Shown here: positions 1 to 6,968 of the stretch, one piece after another
Layout of the letters: each line of letters starts with the position of its first letter
Position numbering within the stretch: the stretch's first letter is position 1
Source of the DNA: Bordetella parapertussis
Lineage (GTDB): Bacteria; Pseudomonadota; Gammaproteobacteria; Burkholderiales; Burkholderiaceae_B
DNA length: 9,751 nt
Assembly (NCBI GenBank): GCA_945862495.1
Contig: CAMAYM010000094.1
Span: 1 to 9,751 of the forward strand
Direction: 5' to 3'
Program-made: the position numbers and the translations under genes
The notes under the pieces: generated by a model
Database searches by the model: none
Told to the model about the DNA's origin: nothing
Seen by the model: the letters and a program-made list of their open reading frames with translations, nothing else

Positions 1-137
1 GGTCAGTTTTAGTAAAAACCGGACGATAAACGGGCTTTTGGGCTTGTCTTCGGTCTGGTCTTCAACATCTTGGGGGTGGTTATATTTGCTCATTGCCGGA
101 CATTTTAAAGGTTTTGAGAGGGTTTGCCCGGAACTGT

Positions 138-166
138 TTGAGACTCGGGGCTGTCAATGGGATAAT
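138..166 (+). promoter_or_regulatory. Strong sigma-70-like promoter for aroK-aroB-dgt
   Basis: A -35 box TTGAGA (138-143, 5 of 6 to consensus) and a -10 box GATAAT (161-166, 5 of 6) are separated by exactly 17 bases. The -10 is preceded by TGG (158-160), which gives the extended -10 TGn motif. Transcription would be expected to start about 7 bases after the -10, at A173, which is the first base of the aroK ATG. It is the best promoter-like match I found in the non-coding parts of the window and sits where the four-gene run needs one. A weaker TATATT lies at 81-86 but has no good -35. The stretch 1-137 shows no gene; a TAG at 10-12 could end an upstream gene, but too little is present to say. 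Confidence 0.6.
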
Positions 167-172
167 GTGGGC

Positions 173-892
173 ATGAATACAGAAGCACTTGCGCCTAAAC
201 CAACTCCCGCTGGTGACGCGAACCCCACCTCTGACCTGCAGGATCTGCCTCAAAGTGCAGGTCCGCTGGAGCACGACAGTCCAATTTTTTTGGTCGGCAT
301 GATGGGTGCCGGGAAAACCACCATTGGAAAGGCGCTTGCCAGAGTCTTGCAAAGAGAGTTTATCGATCTTGATCATGAGCTTGAAGCGCGTTGCGGTGTC
401 CGGATTCCTGTGATCTTTGAGATCGAAGGCGAGCAAGGGTTCCGTAAACGTGAGTGCCAAGTGCTTGATGATTGCACGGTCAGGCCTAATTTGGTGATGG
501 CAACAGGGGGTGGCGCAGTTTTAGCCGAGGATAATCGCCGTGCGTTACAGAGCCGAGGCATTGTGATTTATTTGCGCGCCAGCGTTGACGAGCTGTTTCG
601 CCGCACCAGCAGAGACCGAAACCGTCCCTTACTCGCCACGCCAGACCCCAAGGCCACCTTGCGTAGCCTACTGGAGATGCGTGAGCCGCTATACGCGTCT
701 GTGGCGGACGTCGTGGTCGACACGGGCACAACACCCGTTCACAACCTTGTGGCAAGCATTGTTGAGCAACTCAGGCTGATCAATAAGGCGATTGATAAAA
801 GCGCCCAAAGCCGCCCAGGCAACTCCTCGGCAAGTATGCGTGCCGATTTTGCCGCCAGTCATACAGAGGAGAATAAGCCATGCACACCGTAG
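173..892 (+). CDS. aroK: Shikimate kinase
   Basis: Cytoplasmic enzyme that phosphorylates shikimate with ATP to shikimate 3-phosphate, step 5 of the shikimate (aromatic amino acid) pathway. From the ATG at 173 it has 239 residues. The Walker A loop GMMGAGKTT is at 42-50. The shikimate-site segment FIDLDHELE is at 63-71, the conserved arginine in GFRKRE at 89-94, and the glycine-rich ATGGGA at 110-115. The lid arginine lies in NRPLL (150-154), followed by REPLY at 170-174. About 35 residues precede the normal kinase start and about 30 low-complexity residues follow the fold, so it is longer than the usual 170-190. The reading frame opens further upstream at a TTG (38), but that extension looks non-coding. 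No in-frame ATG, GTG or TTG lies between 176 and the P-loop region, which favours 173. No clear ribosome binding site precedes it. The 3' end overlaps aroB by 13 bases. Confidence 0.93.
   Translation: MNTEALAPKPTPAGDANPTSDLQDLPQSAGPLEHDSPIFLVGMMGAGKTTIGKALARVLQREFIDLDHELEARCGVRIPVIFEIEGEQGFRKRECQVLDDCTVRPNLVMATGGGAVLAEDNRRALQSRGIVIYLRASVDELFRRTSRDRNRPLLATPDPKATLRSLLEMREPLYASVADVVVDTGTTPVHNLVASIVEQLRLINKAIDKSAQSRPGNSSASMRADFAASHTEENKPCTP
865..871 (+). promoter_or_regulatory. Ribosome binding site of aroB inside the aroK 3' end
   Basis: AGAGGAG lies 8 bases before the aroB ATG at 880 and fixes that start. Because it lies within the last codons of aroK, translation of the two genes is probably coupled. 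Confidence 0.75.
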
Positions 893-1968
893 AAACTGTT
901 CAGGTGGCCACTCCGGGAGGTCATTATCCGATCAATATCGCGCCAGGTCGCTTGGCCACCTTGGCCGCTTCGATCCCAGCAGATGCCACATCTATTGCCC
1001 TGATTACGAATCCGATCGTTCATGCATTACTAGGTGATGCGGTCATGCAGGTGCTGGGTCAAACCGGAAAGCGCATCGTGCCTGTGATCCTGCCCGACGG
1101 TGAAGCCCACAAAACCTGGGAAACACTCAATCAGATTTTTGATGCCATGCTGGGTGCTCAGCTGGATCGGCGAACCGTCATTGTGGCGCTAGGTGGCGGT
1201 GTGATTGGCGATATGGCAGGTTTTGCCGCCGCAATCTATATGCGCGGTGTGCGCTTTGTGCAGGTGCCTACGACTTTATTGTCGCAGGTGGACTCTTCGG
1301 TGGGTGGCAAGACTGCGGTCAACCATCCGCTTGGTAAAAATATGATTGGTGCGTTTTATCAGCCAATCGCAGTTGAGATTGACACGGAGGTATTGAAAAC
1401 CCTCCCAGACCGTGAAATGTCCGCGGGCTTGGCAGAGGTCATCAAGTACGGACTGATTCTGGATGTGCCCTTTTTTGAATGGTGCGAGAAGCATGCTGCC
1501 GGTCTGCGCGCGCGCGAACCGGACTTGTTGGCGATCGCGATCCGACGCTCGTGCGAGTTCAAGGCCTGGGTCGTCTCCCAAGACGAACGCGAAAGCGGTT
1601 TGAGAGAGATTTTGAATCTGGGCCATACCTTTGGTCATGCGATTGAAGCCGGCTCCGGCTATGGTGTCTTGCTACATGGTGAGGCGGTCGGAACGGGAAT
1701 GATCATGGCGGCAGATTTATCCGCAGAGCTGTTGGGATTTCCGGTTGCAGATGTGTCACGTGTGCGTGCACTCGTTGAGGCAATCGGATGTCCGACGGTG
1801 GGGCCGCGTCTTGGTGGTGTGGAGCAGTGGATGTCGTTGATGCGTGGCGACAAGAAAACCCGCGCGGGTGAAATCAATTTTGTCTTGATGCCCAAGATTG
1901 GCGAAGCGATTCGCCGCAGTGCACCGGCTGAGTTGGTCGAGCGCGTGATTATGCGCAATACGGTTTGA
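880..1968 (+). CDS. aroB: 3-dehydroquinate synthase
   Basis: NAD- and metal-dependent cytoplasmic enzyme that cyclises DAHP to 3-dehydroquinate, step 2 of the shikimate pathway. Its 362 residues match the family length (E. coli has 362). The NAD-binding motif GGGVIGD is at 105-111, followed by VPTTLLSQVDSSVGGKT (129-145) with the conserved Asp138 and Lys144. LGKNMIGAF begins at 151. The expected metal ligands are Glu186 in AEVIKYG, His249 in LNLGHTFGH and His266 in LLHGEA, close to the E. coli positions 184, 247 and 264. The start is set by a strong AGAGGAG 8 bases upstream. It overlaps aroK by 13 bases and is followed 5 bases after its stop by the dgt ATG, consistent with one transcript from the promoter before aroK. 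Nothing suggests loss of function. Confidence 0.97.
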   Translation: MHTVETVQVATPGGHYPINIAPGRLATLAASIPADATSIALITNPIVHALLGDAVMQVLGQTGKRIVPVILPDGEAHKTWETLNQIFDAMLGAQLDRRTVIVALGGGVIGDMAGFAAAIYMRGVRFVQVPTTLLSQVDSSVGGKTAVNHPLGKNMIGAFYQPIAVEIDTEVLKTLPDREMSAGLAEVIKYGLILDVPFFEWCEKHAAGLRAREPDLLAIAIRRSCEFKAWVVSQDERESGLREILNLGHTFGHAIEAGSGYGVLLHGEAVGTGMIMAADLSAELLGFPVADVSRVRALVEAIGCPTVGPRLGGVEQWMSLMRGDKKTRAGEINFVLMPKIGEAIRRSAPAELVERVIMRNTV

Positions 1969-1973
1969 TCGCG

Positions 1974-3113
1974 ATGTCGGAACTTGCTGCCTATGCCTCA
2001 CGCTCCGAACATAGTCGTGGTCGTCGACACGCAGAGCCTGCGCCTACCAATCGCAGTGAGTTCCAACGCGATCGTGATCGTATTGTCCATGCCGGAGCCT
2101 TTAGACGGCTTGAGTACAAAACACAGGTGTTTATCAATCACGAAGGGGATTTATTTCGCACACGGCTGACTCATTCGCTTGAGGTGGCACAAATTGCCCG
2201 TGTGCTCGCCCGTAGTTTGCGTCTAAACGAAGACCTCACCGAAGCGATCGCGCTGGCGCATGATTTAGGTCACACCCCTTTTGGTCATGCCGGCCAGGAT
2301 GAGCTCAATGCATGTATGCGTGAGTTTGCGCCTGAGGCTGGCGGGTTTGAACACAATTTGCAAAGCCTGCGTGTGATCGATGCGCTCGAGGAGCGTTATG
2401 CGGCTTTTAACGGGTTGAATTTGTGTTTTGAAACACGTGAAGGTGTCCTCAAACATTGCTCACTTTCGCACGCCCGATCGCTGGGCGATGTGGGCCAACG
2501 TTTTATTGATCGAACGCAACCTTCCCTGGAAGCGCAACTCGCAAACTTGGCCGACGAGATTGCTTACAACAATCACGACATCGATGATGGCTTACGGTCT
2601 GGATTACTGACGATTGAGCAATTGCAAGCGGTGCCAATTTTTGAGCGTCACTATATGGCGATGGTTCAAAAGTGGCCCACACTCAATGAGCGGCGGCTCG
2701 TCGCTGAGACCATTCGGAGCATGATCAATACGCTGATCACCGATGTCACGCAGACCACGCAGAATAATTTGCTTGTTGCAGCGCCTGTGAGTGCGGATGC
2801 TGCGCGTCTTTGCGGTCCGCTTGTGGCGTTTTCTCCGGCTTTGCGCGCGGAGGCCGATGCGTTGAAAAAGTTTTTATTTGAAAATTTATATCGTCACTAC
2901 AAGGTGATGAGGATGACCACCAAAGCGCGGCGCATTGTGCGAGAGCTGTTTGATGCGTTTGTACATGAGCCGCGTTTGTTACCGCCTGATTATCGTCATG
3001 AGAACACCGTTGCGCAGGCGCGTGCGATTGCCGATTACATTGCAGGGATGACGGATCGTTACGCGATCCGCGAGCACCACCGTTTGTTTCGGATGGGCAA
3101 TCAGTTTGATTAG
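1974..3113 (+). CDS. dgt: Deoxyguanosinetriphosphate triphosphohydrolase (HD family)
   Basis: Hydrolyses dGTP (in homologues sometimes other dNTPs) to the deoxynucleoside and triphosphate, affecting dNTP pool balance. From the ATG at 1974 it has 379 residues. The N-terminal RDRDRIVHAGAFRRLEYKTQ signature of bacterial dGTPases starts near residue 33. It is followed by the HD-domain metal ligands His67 in RLTHSLEVAQ, His96-Asp97 in LAHDLGHTPFGHAG, and Asp194 in ADEIAYNNHD. The C-terminal part carries YRHYKVMRMTTKARRI, typical of the family. A TTG at 1965 overlaps the aroB TGA and would add three residues. The ATG is preferred because MSELAAYASR resembles homologue N-termini as I remember them. 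Neither start has a clear ribosome binding site, so translation probably depends on ribosomes finishing aroB. aroK-aroB-dgt order is common in Burkholderiales. Confidence 0.94.
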   Translation: MSELAAYASRSEHSRGRRHAEPAPTNRSEFQRDRDRIVHAGAFRRLEYKTQVFINHEGDLFRTRLTHSLEVAQIARVLARSLRLNEDLTEAIALAHDLGHTPFGHAGQDELNACMREFAPEAGGFEHNLQSLRVIDALEERYAAFNGLNLCFETREGVLKHCSLSHARSLGDVGQRFIDRTQPSLEAQLANLADEIAYNNHDIDDGLRSGLLTIEQLQAVPIFERHYMAMVQKWPTLNERRLVAETIRSMINTLITDVTQTTQNNLLVAAPVSADAARLCGPLVAFSPALRAEADALKKFLFENLYRHYKVMRMTTKARRIVRELFDAFVHEPRLLPPDYRHENTVAQARAIADYIAGMTDRYAIREHHRLFRMGNQFD

Positions 3114-3117
3114 TATC

Positions 3118-3124
3118 AGGGAGA
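3118..3124 (+). promoter_or_regulatory. Ribosome binding site of the lipoprotein gene
   Basis: AGGGAGA lies 5 bases before the ATG at 3130, just after the dgt stop (3111-3113). It fixes the start at 3130 rather than the upstream in-frame TTG at 3106, and supports independent initiation within the same transcript. Confidence 0.7.
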
Positions 3125-3129
3125 ACGCT

Positions 3130-3975
3130 ATGACATCCACCCGTAAGTTTCTATTGATCTTGAGTGCTGCAAGTATTGGTTTTTTGACGGCTTGTGCACA
3201 ACAACCTGCGGCGCCCATTCGAACGGTTGAGCGCGCAGGCGCCCCTGCAGCGCCTGTTGCGATTCCTGTGGCACCGCCCACATCCAACTTTGATGCGACA
3301 GCGGCGAATGCACCGTCGATGCCTGCGCAGACAGACACTGCGGTGACACCTGACTCTGCGCCACCCACATGGACAGCTTCACCTTCTCAGGCCCCCACCA
3401 CTGCCGGCGCAGTGATCGTGGGAGGGCAGGCACAAAAAGGCGATCATCTTTTGGCGCTGGTGCAGGTTTGCCAAGCGAATGCCATGGGTGTGCGTAATCA
3501 GTGCTCCCTGGGCTTCGCAGAGACACGCCCAGGTCGCGAAGTGACCAGTCAAGTCCAAGCCTATTATTTGTCTACGAGCGCAAGCTTGGCCCCCAAGGTT
3601 TCTTTTGATAATCACTGCTCGCCGGGTTGGTTAGCCACAGTGGTGTCATCGCAAGGAACAGTCCAGGGGGGCGGTGTGTTGGAGACCCAGGCGGCGGTAT
3701 GTGGACATCCTTCTGCTGGCAATGCCTTAACGGCGTTGTTCAGCGCTTGCGATGCAAAGACGCAAGGTGGTTGCCGTCAGTCCACTTCTGTCCAAGTTGC
3801 TTGGGGCTATTGGGATGGTAAACAAATGCCGGGCACAGAGTCGGATCTTGGACGTCCCTATCCTGCGGATCGGTTTGCCGATGCACACATGTGTAACTCG
3901 GCGCTGCCAATCGTAGAGTCAGGCGTGTGTCCGACAAGCTCAGCGGTGCCGTTGCGCTTGCTCGGCTTGCCTTAA
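3130..3975 (+). CDS. Cysteine-rich predicted outer-membrane lipoprotein, function unknown
   Basis: I do not recognise this 281-residue protein. It begins with a lipoprotein signal: MTSTRK, a hydrophobic stretch, and the lipobox LTAC at 19-22. Cys22 should be lipidated, and Ala at +2 suggests sorting to the outer membrane. Residues about 26-92 form an Ala/Pro/Thr-rich linker with no evident fold. From about 100 to the end lies a compact domain with eight cysteines (114, 125, 163, 191, 207, 215, 255, 267), an even number that would allow four disulfides in the periplasm. It also has aromatic segments such as QAYYLSTS and VAWGYWDGKQ. No catalytic motif is evident. The gene sits 16 bases after dgt with its own good ribosome binding site, so it is probably the last gene of the aro/dgt transcript. 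It ends 10 bases from the converging uvrA stop. It could be an envelope structural or binding lipoprotein; the reading frame and lipobox are solid, the role is not. Confidence 0.82.
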   Translation: MTSTRKFLLILSAASIGFLTACAQQPAAPIRTVERAGAPAAPVAIPVAPPTSNFDATAANAPSMPAQTDTAVTPDSAPPTWTASPSQAPTTAGAVIVGGQAQKGDHLLALVQVCQANAMGVRNQCSLGFAETRPGREVTSQVQAYYLSTSASLAPKVSFDNHCSPGWLATVVSSQGTVQGGGVLETQAAVCGHPSAGNALTALFSACDAKTQGGCRQSTSVQVAWGYWDGKQMPGTESDLGRPYPADRFADAHMCNSALPIVESGVCPTSSAVPLRLLGLP

Positions 3976-3985
3976 GCGGTTTGTT

Positions 3986-6883
3986 TTAAGAGGTTTTGTT
4001 GCGCGTCAACACCTTGCCAAGGTAATGCCCCGTATGACTCGCAGTACTGGCTGCGATGACTTCGGGCGTCCCTTGCGCGACAATCTCTCCACCGCCGTTG
4101 CCGCCCTCGGGGCCCATATCGATCACCCAGTCGGCGGTTTTGATCACATCGAGATTGTGCTCAATCACCACCACTGTATTGCCGGCCTCGACGAGCTGAT
4201 TAAGCACGCGCAAGAGTAAGGCAATGTCGTGAAAATGCAGACCTGTGGTGGGCTCGTCCAGAATGTAGAACGTTTGCCCCGTGCTGCGTTTGGATAGCTC
4301 GAGGGAAAGCTTCACGCGTTGCGCTTCGCCGCCCGAAAGTGTGGTGGCGCTCTGACCCAAGCGCAGATAGGACAAGCCAACATCAATGAGCGTTTGTAAT
4401 TTGCGTGCCACGGCAGGGACTGCTTCAAAATATGTGAATGCTTGTTCGACTGTGAGGTCGAGCACTTCGTGAATATTGCGGCCGCGATACCGGATTTCGA
4501 GCGTTTCACGGTTGTAACGTTTGCCTGCGCAGACGTCACACGGGACGTACATGTCCGGTAAGAAATGCATTTCAACCTTGACCACGCCATCGCCCTGACA
4601 GGCTTCGCAACGCCCCCCCTTGACGTTAAAACTAAAGCGCCCAGGGTCGTAACCACGCGTGCGCGATTCGGGTACACCTGCAAAGAGTTCGCGAATCGGA
4701 GTGAACATTCCCGTATAAGTGGCGGGGTTGCTACGCGGTGTGCGACCGATCGGGCTTTGGTCGACGCTAATGATCTTGTCGAAATGCGCCAAACCTTTTA
4801 ATTCGGTATGGGGCGCAGGTTCAGTTTGCGCGTGGTGCAGTGACCTAGACATCACGACGGCGAGCGTGTCGTTAATGAGCGTGGATTTGCCAGAGCCGGA
4901 TACGCCTGAGATACAAATAAACTTACCTGCAGGAATACGTAAATCAACAGACTTGAGATTGTTGCCCGTACAGCCCGTCAGTTCGAGCCAATGTTGCTCT
5001 GCGTCGAGAGGGCGTCGCTTGGGCACGGCGATCGCTTGGGTACCGCTCATGTATTGACCGGTGAGGGAGTGGGGGTCTTGCTCGATTTGTGTAGGCGTGC
5101 CTTGCGCGACAATTTGGCCACCGTGTTCACCGGCACCCGGACCCATATCGACCACCCAGTCGGCTTGGCGAATCATGTCCTCATCGTGTTCGACGACGAT
5201 GACACTATTGCCCAGGTCGCGCAGGTGATGGAGGGTGGCGATCAAGCGATCGTTGTCTCGCTGGTGCAGACCAATCGAGGGTTCGTCCAGAACATACATC
5301 ACACCCGTCAGGCCAGAGCCGATCTGGCTCGCCAAACGAATGCGCTGCGCTTCGCCACCGGAAATGGTGTCAGCACTCCGATCCAGGGACAGATAGTTCA
5401 GACCAACATTGTTGAGAAAGCTCAGTCGCGCCTCGATTTCCCGGACAATACGTTGCGCGATTTCTGCGCGCGCACCGGTCAGCTTGAGGTCTTGAAACCA
5501 TTTCAGACACGTCGAGAGCGGTTGGGCTTCGACTTCGTAAATCGCGAGCCCCTGCTCTTGCCAGTTGCGTCCTTCGGGTGTGTCGAGTAATTGTTTGGGT
5601 GGCGCGATCCGCTCGTCACCAATGCGGACATGGCGTGCTTCTGCGCGTAGACGCGAGCCGTGACAGACGGGACAGGTTTGGACGGCGCGATACTTGCCGA
5701 GCTCTTCGCGCACAGCGGAGGAATCGGTTTCTTTCCAGCGACGTTCGAGGTTGGGAATGACGCCCTCAAAGGTGTGGCGCTTGACGGTGCTGCGGCCGTT
5801 TTCATTCAAGTAAAAAAATGGAATCTCAACCGTGCCGGAGCCGAACAACACGATTTGACGGATGTCTTCGGGCAGACTGTCCCAGGTTGCTTCGATATCG
5901 AATTCGTAATGTGTCGACAGACTCGACAACATTGAGAAGGTAAACGCATTGCGTTTATCCCAACCGCGAATGGCGCCCGAACCGAGGCTGAGCTCGGGAA
6001 AGGCCACAACGCGTTTAGGATCAAAAAATCCCATTTGCCCCAAGCCATCACAACTTGGACAGGCGCCGACAGGGTTATTAAAACTAAACAATCGTGGCTC
6101 GAGTTCGGGCAGACTATGGCTGCAAACTGGACACGCGTAGCGACTCGAGAACAGATGCTCTTCGTTGGTGTCCATGTCGAGTGCAACGACGCGCCCTTGC
6201 GCGAGCGTCAGTGCCGTCTCAAAGCTCTCTGCCAGACGTTGTTTGCTCTCTGGTTTGATGCGCAGCCGATCAATCACGACATCGATATCGTGCTTTTCGT
6301 TTTTGTTGAGCTCGGGCATGCTGTCGAGATCGACCATCTCTCCGTCGACGCGCACGCGAACAAAACCTTGTGCCTGCAAACTCGCGCACTCATCATCAAA
6401 ACTGCCTTTGCGGGTGCGTGCGATCGGCGCAAGGATCGCCAATCTGCGTTCGGCGGGCCAGTTCAGCACACTATCGACCATTTGGCTCACGCTTTGTGCG
6501 GCAAGCGGCAGTCCATGTGAGGGGCAATATGGGGTGCCTACCCGGGCATACAATAGTCGCAGGTAATCATGAATCTCGGTAATCGTGCCGACAGTTGAGC
6601 GCGGATTGTGGCCCGCAGCCTTTTGTTCGATTGAAATCGCTGGCGATAGACCCTCAATCAGGTCGACATCCGGCTTGTCCATAAGCTGTAAGAACTGTCT
6701 GGCGTAGGTCGAAAGACTTTCGACGTAGCGGCGCTGTCCTTCGGCGTACAAGGTATCGAAGGCGAGCGAGGATTTGCCCGAGCCGGACAATCCCGTGACG
6801 ACCACGAGCTTGTGCCTGGGCAGGTCCAGAGACACATTTTTGAGATTGTGGGTGCGGGCACCCCGGATTCGGATTTCGTCCAT
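3986..6883 (-). CDS. uvrA: UvrABC system protein A (excision repair ATPase)
   Basis: Dimeric DNA-binding ABC ATPase that finds bulky DNA lesions and loads UvrB in nucleotide excision repair. It has 965 residues (E. coli has 940) and is complete. Two ABC modules are present. The first has Walker A GLSGSGKSS at 31-39, signature ISGGEAQR at 507-514, Walker B VLDEP at 531-535 and H-loop His566. The second has Walker A GVSGSGKST at 660-668, signature LSGGEAQR at 849-856, Walker B ILDEP at 874-878 and His909. Zinc ligands are Cys251/254/275/278 and Cys759/762/782/785; another CPVC pair lies at 404-407. The N-terminus MDEIRIRGARTHNLK matches the family, so the ATG at 6883 is secure even though no good ribosome binding site precedes it. 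It is divergent from the transporter gene and convergent with the lipoprotein gene, so it is probably transcribed alone. I see no LexA-type CTGT-N8-ACAG box in the 85 bases upstream. Confidence 0.98.
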   Translation of the reverse strand: MDEIRIRGARTHNLKNVSLDLPRHKLVVVTGLSGSGKSSLAFDTLYAEGQRRYVESLSTYARQFLQLMDKPDVDLIEGLSPAISIEQKAAGHNPRSTVGTITEIHDYLRLLYARVGTPYCPSHGLPLAAQSVSQMVDSVLNWPAERRLAILAPIARTRKGSFDDECASLQAQGFVRVRVDGEMVDLDSMPELNKNEKHDIDVVIDRLRIKPESKQRLAESFETALTLAQGRVVALDMDTNEEHLFSSRYACPVCSHSLPELEPRLFSFNNPVGACPSCDGLGQMGFFDPKRVVAFPELSLGSGAIRGWDKRNAFTFSMLSSLSTHYEFDIEATWDSLPEDIRQIVLFGSGTVEIPFFYLNENGRSTVKRHTFEGVIPNLERRWKETDSSAVREELGKYRAVQTCPVCHGSRLRAEARHVRIGDERIAPPKQLLDTPEGRNWQEQGLAIYEVEAQPLSTCLKWFQDLKLTGARAEIAQRIVREIEARLSFLNNVGLNYLSLDRSADTISGGEAQRIRLASQIGSGLTGVMYVLDEPSIGLHQRDNDRLIATLHHLRDLGNSVIVVEHDEDMIRQADWVVDMGPGAGEHGGQIVAQGTPTQIEQDPHSLTGQYMSGTQAIAVPKRRPLDAEQHWLELTGCTGNNLKSVDLRIPAGKFICISGVSGSGKSTLINDTLAVVMSRSLHHAQTEPAPHTELKGLAHFDKIISVDQSPIGRTPRSNPATYTGMFTPIRELFAGVPESRTRGYDPGRFSFNVKGGRCEACQGDGVVKVEMHFLPDMYVPCDVCAGKRYNRETLEIRYRGRNIHEVLDLTVEQAFTYFEAVPAVARKLQTLIDVGLSYLRLGQSATTLSGGEAQRVKLSLELSKRSTGQTFYILDEPTTGLHFHDIALLLRVLNQLVEAGNTVVVIEHNLDVIKTADWVIDMGPEGGNGGGEIVAQGTPEVIAASTASHTGHYLGKVLTRNKTS

Positions 6884-6968
6884 GACACGTTTTTGAAAGC
6901 CAACTTGGTACTATACCGTGCGGACGTGACAATCGTCTGATAGCCCTTTACTTTGATTTATGTCCTAG
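6884..6968. promoter_or_regulatory. Divergent intergenic region between uvrA and the MFS gene
   Basis: These 85 bases must hold the promoters of both flanking genes unless these start further away. For uvrA (minus strand) a TATAGT -10-like hexamer lies at 6915-6910, without a good -35. For the transporter (plus strand) GTGACA at 6926-6931 and TACTTT at 6949-6954 are spaced by 17 bases, a weak match. A short inverted repeat GGTA-CTA-TACC occupies 6907-6917 and overlaps the uvrA -10 candidate. No CTGT or ACAG half-site occurs, so no LexA box is evident. The promoter assignments are inference from matches to consensus. Confidence 0.35.

Noticed and set aside
13..48. Possible terminator or repeat upstream of aroK (GGGCTT twice, CCG/CGG pairing)
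   Set aside because: The pairing is three bases only and the direct repeat is six bases, within chance expectation.
38..172. N-terminal extension of aroK from a TTG at 38
   Set aside because: The 45 extra residues are unlike any shikimate kinase, contain the strong promoter, and would require transcription from further upstream with no evident ribosome binding site.
1276..1638. A 120-codon minus-strand open frame inside aroB
   Set aside because: It is a shadow of the conserved NAD- and metal-binding core of AroB and resembles no protein I know.
3106..3129. TTG start at 3106 for the lipoprotein, overlapping the dgt end
   Set aside because: The ATG at 3130 has AGGGAGA at the right distance and gives a standard lipoprotein signal sequence; the longer form does not add anything expected.
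3971..3990. CTTAA / TTAAG inverted repeat between the lipoprotein and uvrA stops as a bidirectional terminator
   Set aside because: Only five AT-rich pairs with a 10-base loop and no GC stem; too weak to call.
4991..5590. A 199-codon open frame on the plus strand opposite uvrA
   Set aside because: It lies wholly inside the well-supported uvrA gene, has no recognisable domain and no start signals, and open antisense frames are common opposite GC-rich genes. Others such as 6035-6520 were dropped for the same reason.
6926..6940. SOS-box-like sequence in the uvrA/transporter intergenic region
   Set aside because: Checked on both strands; the required CTGT and ACAG arms are absent.
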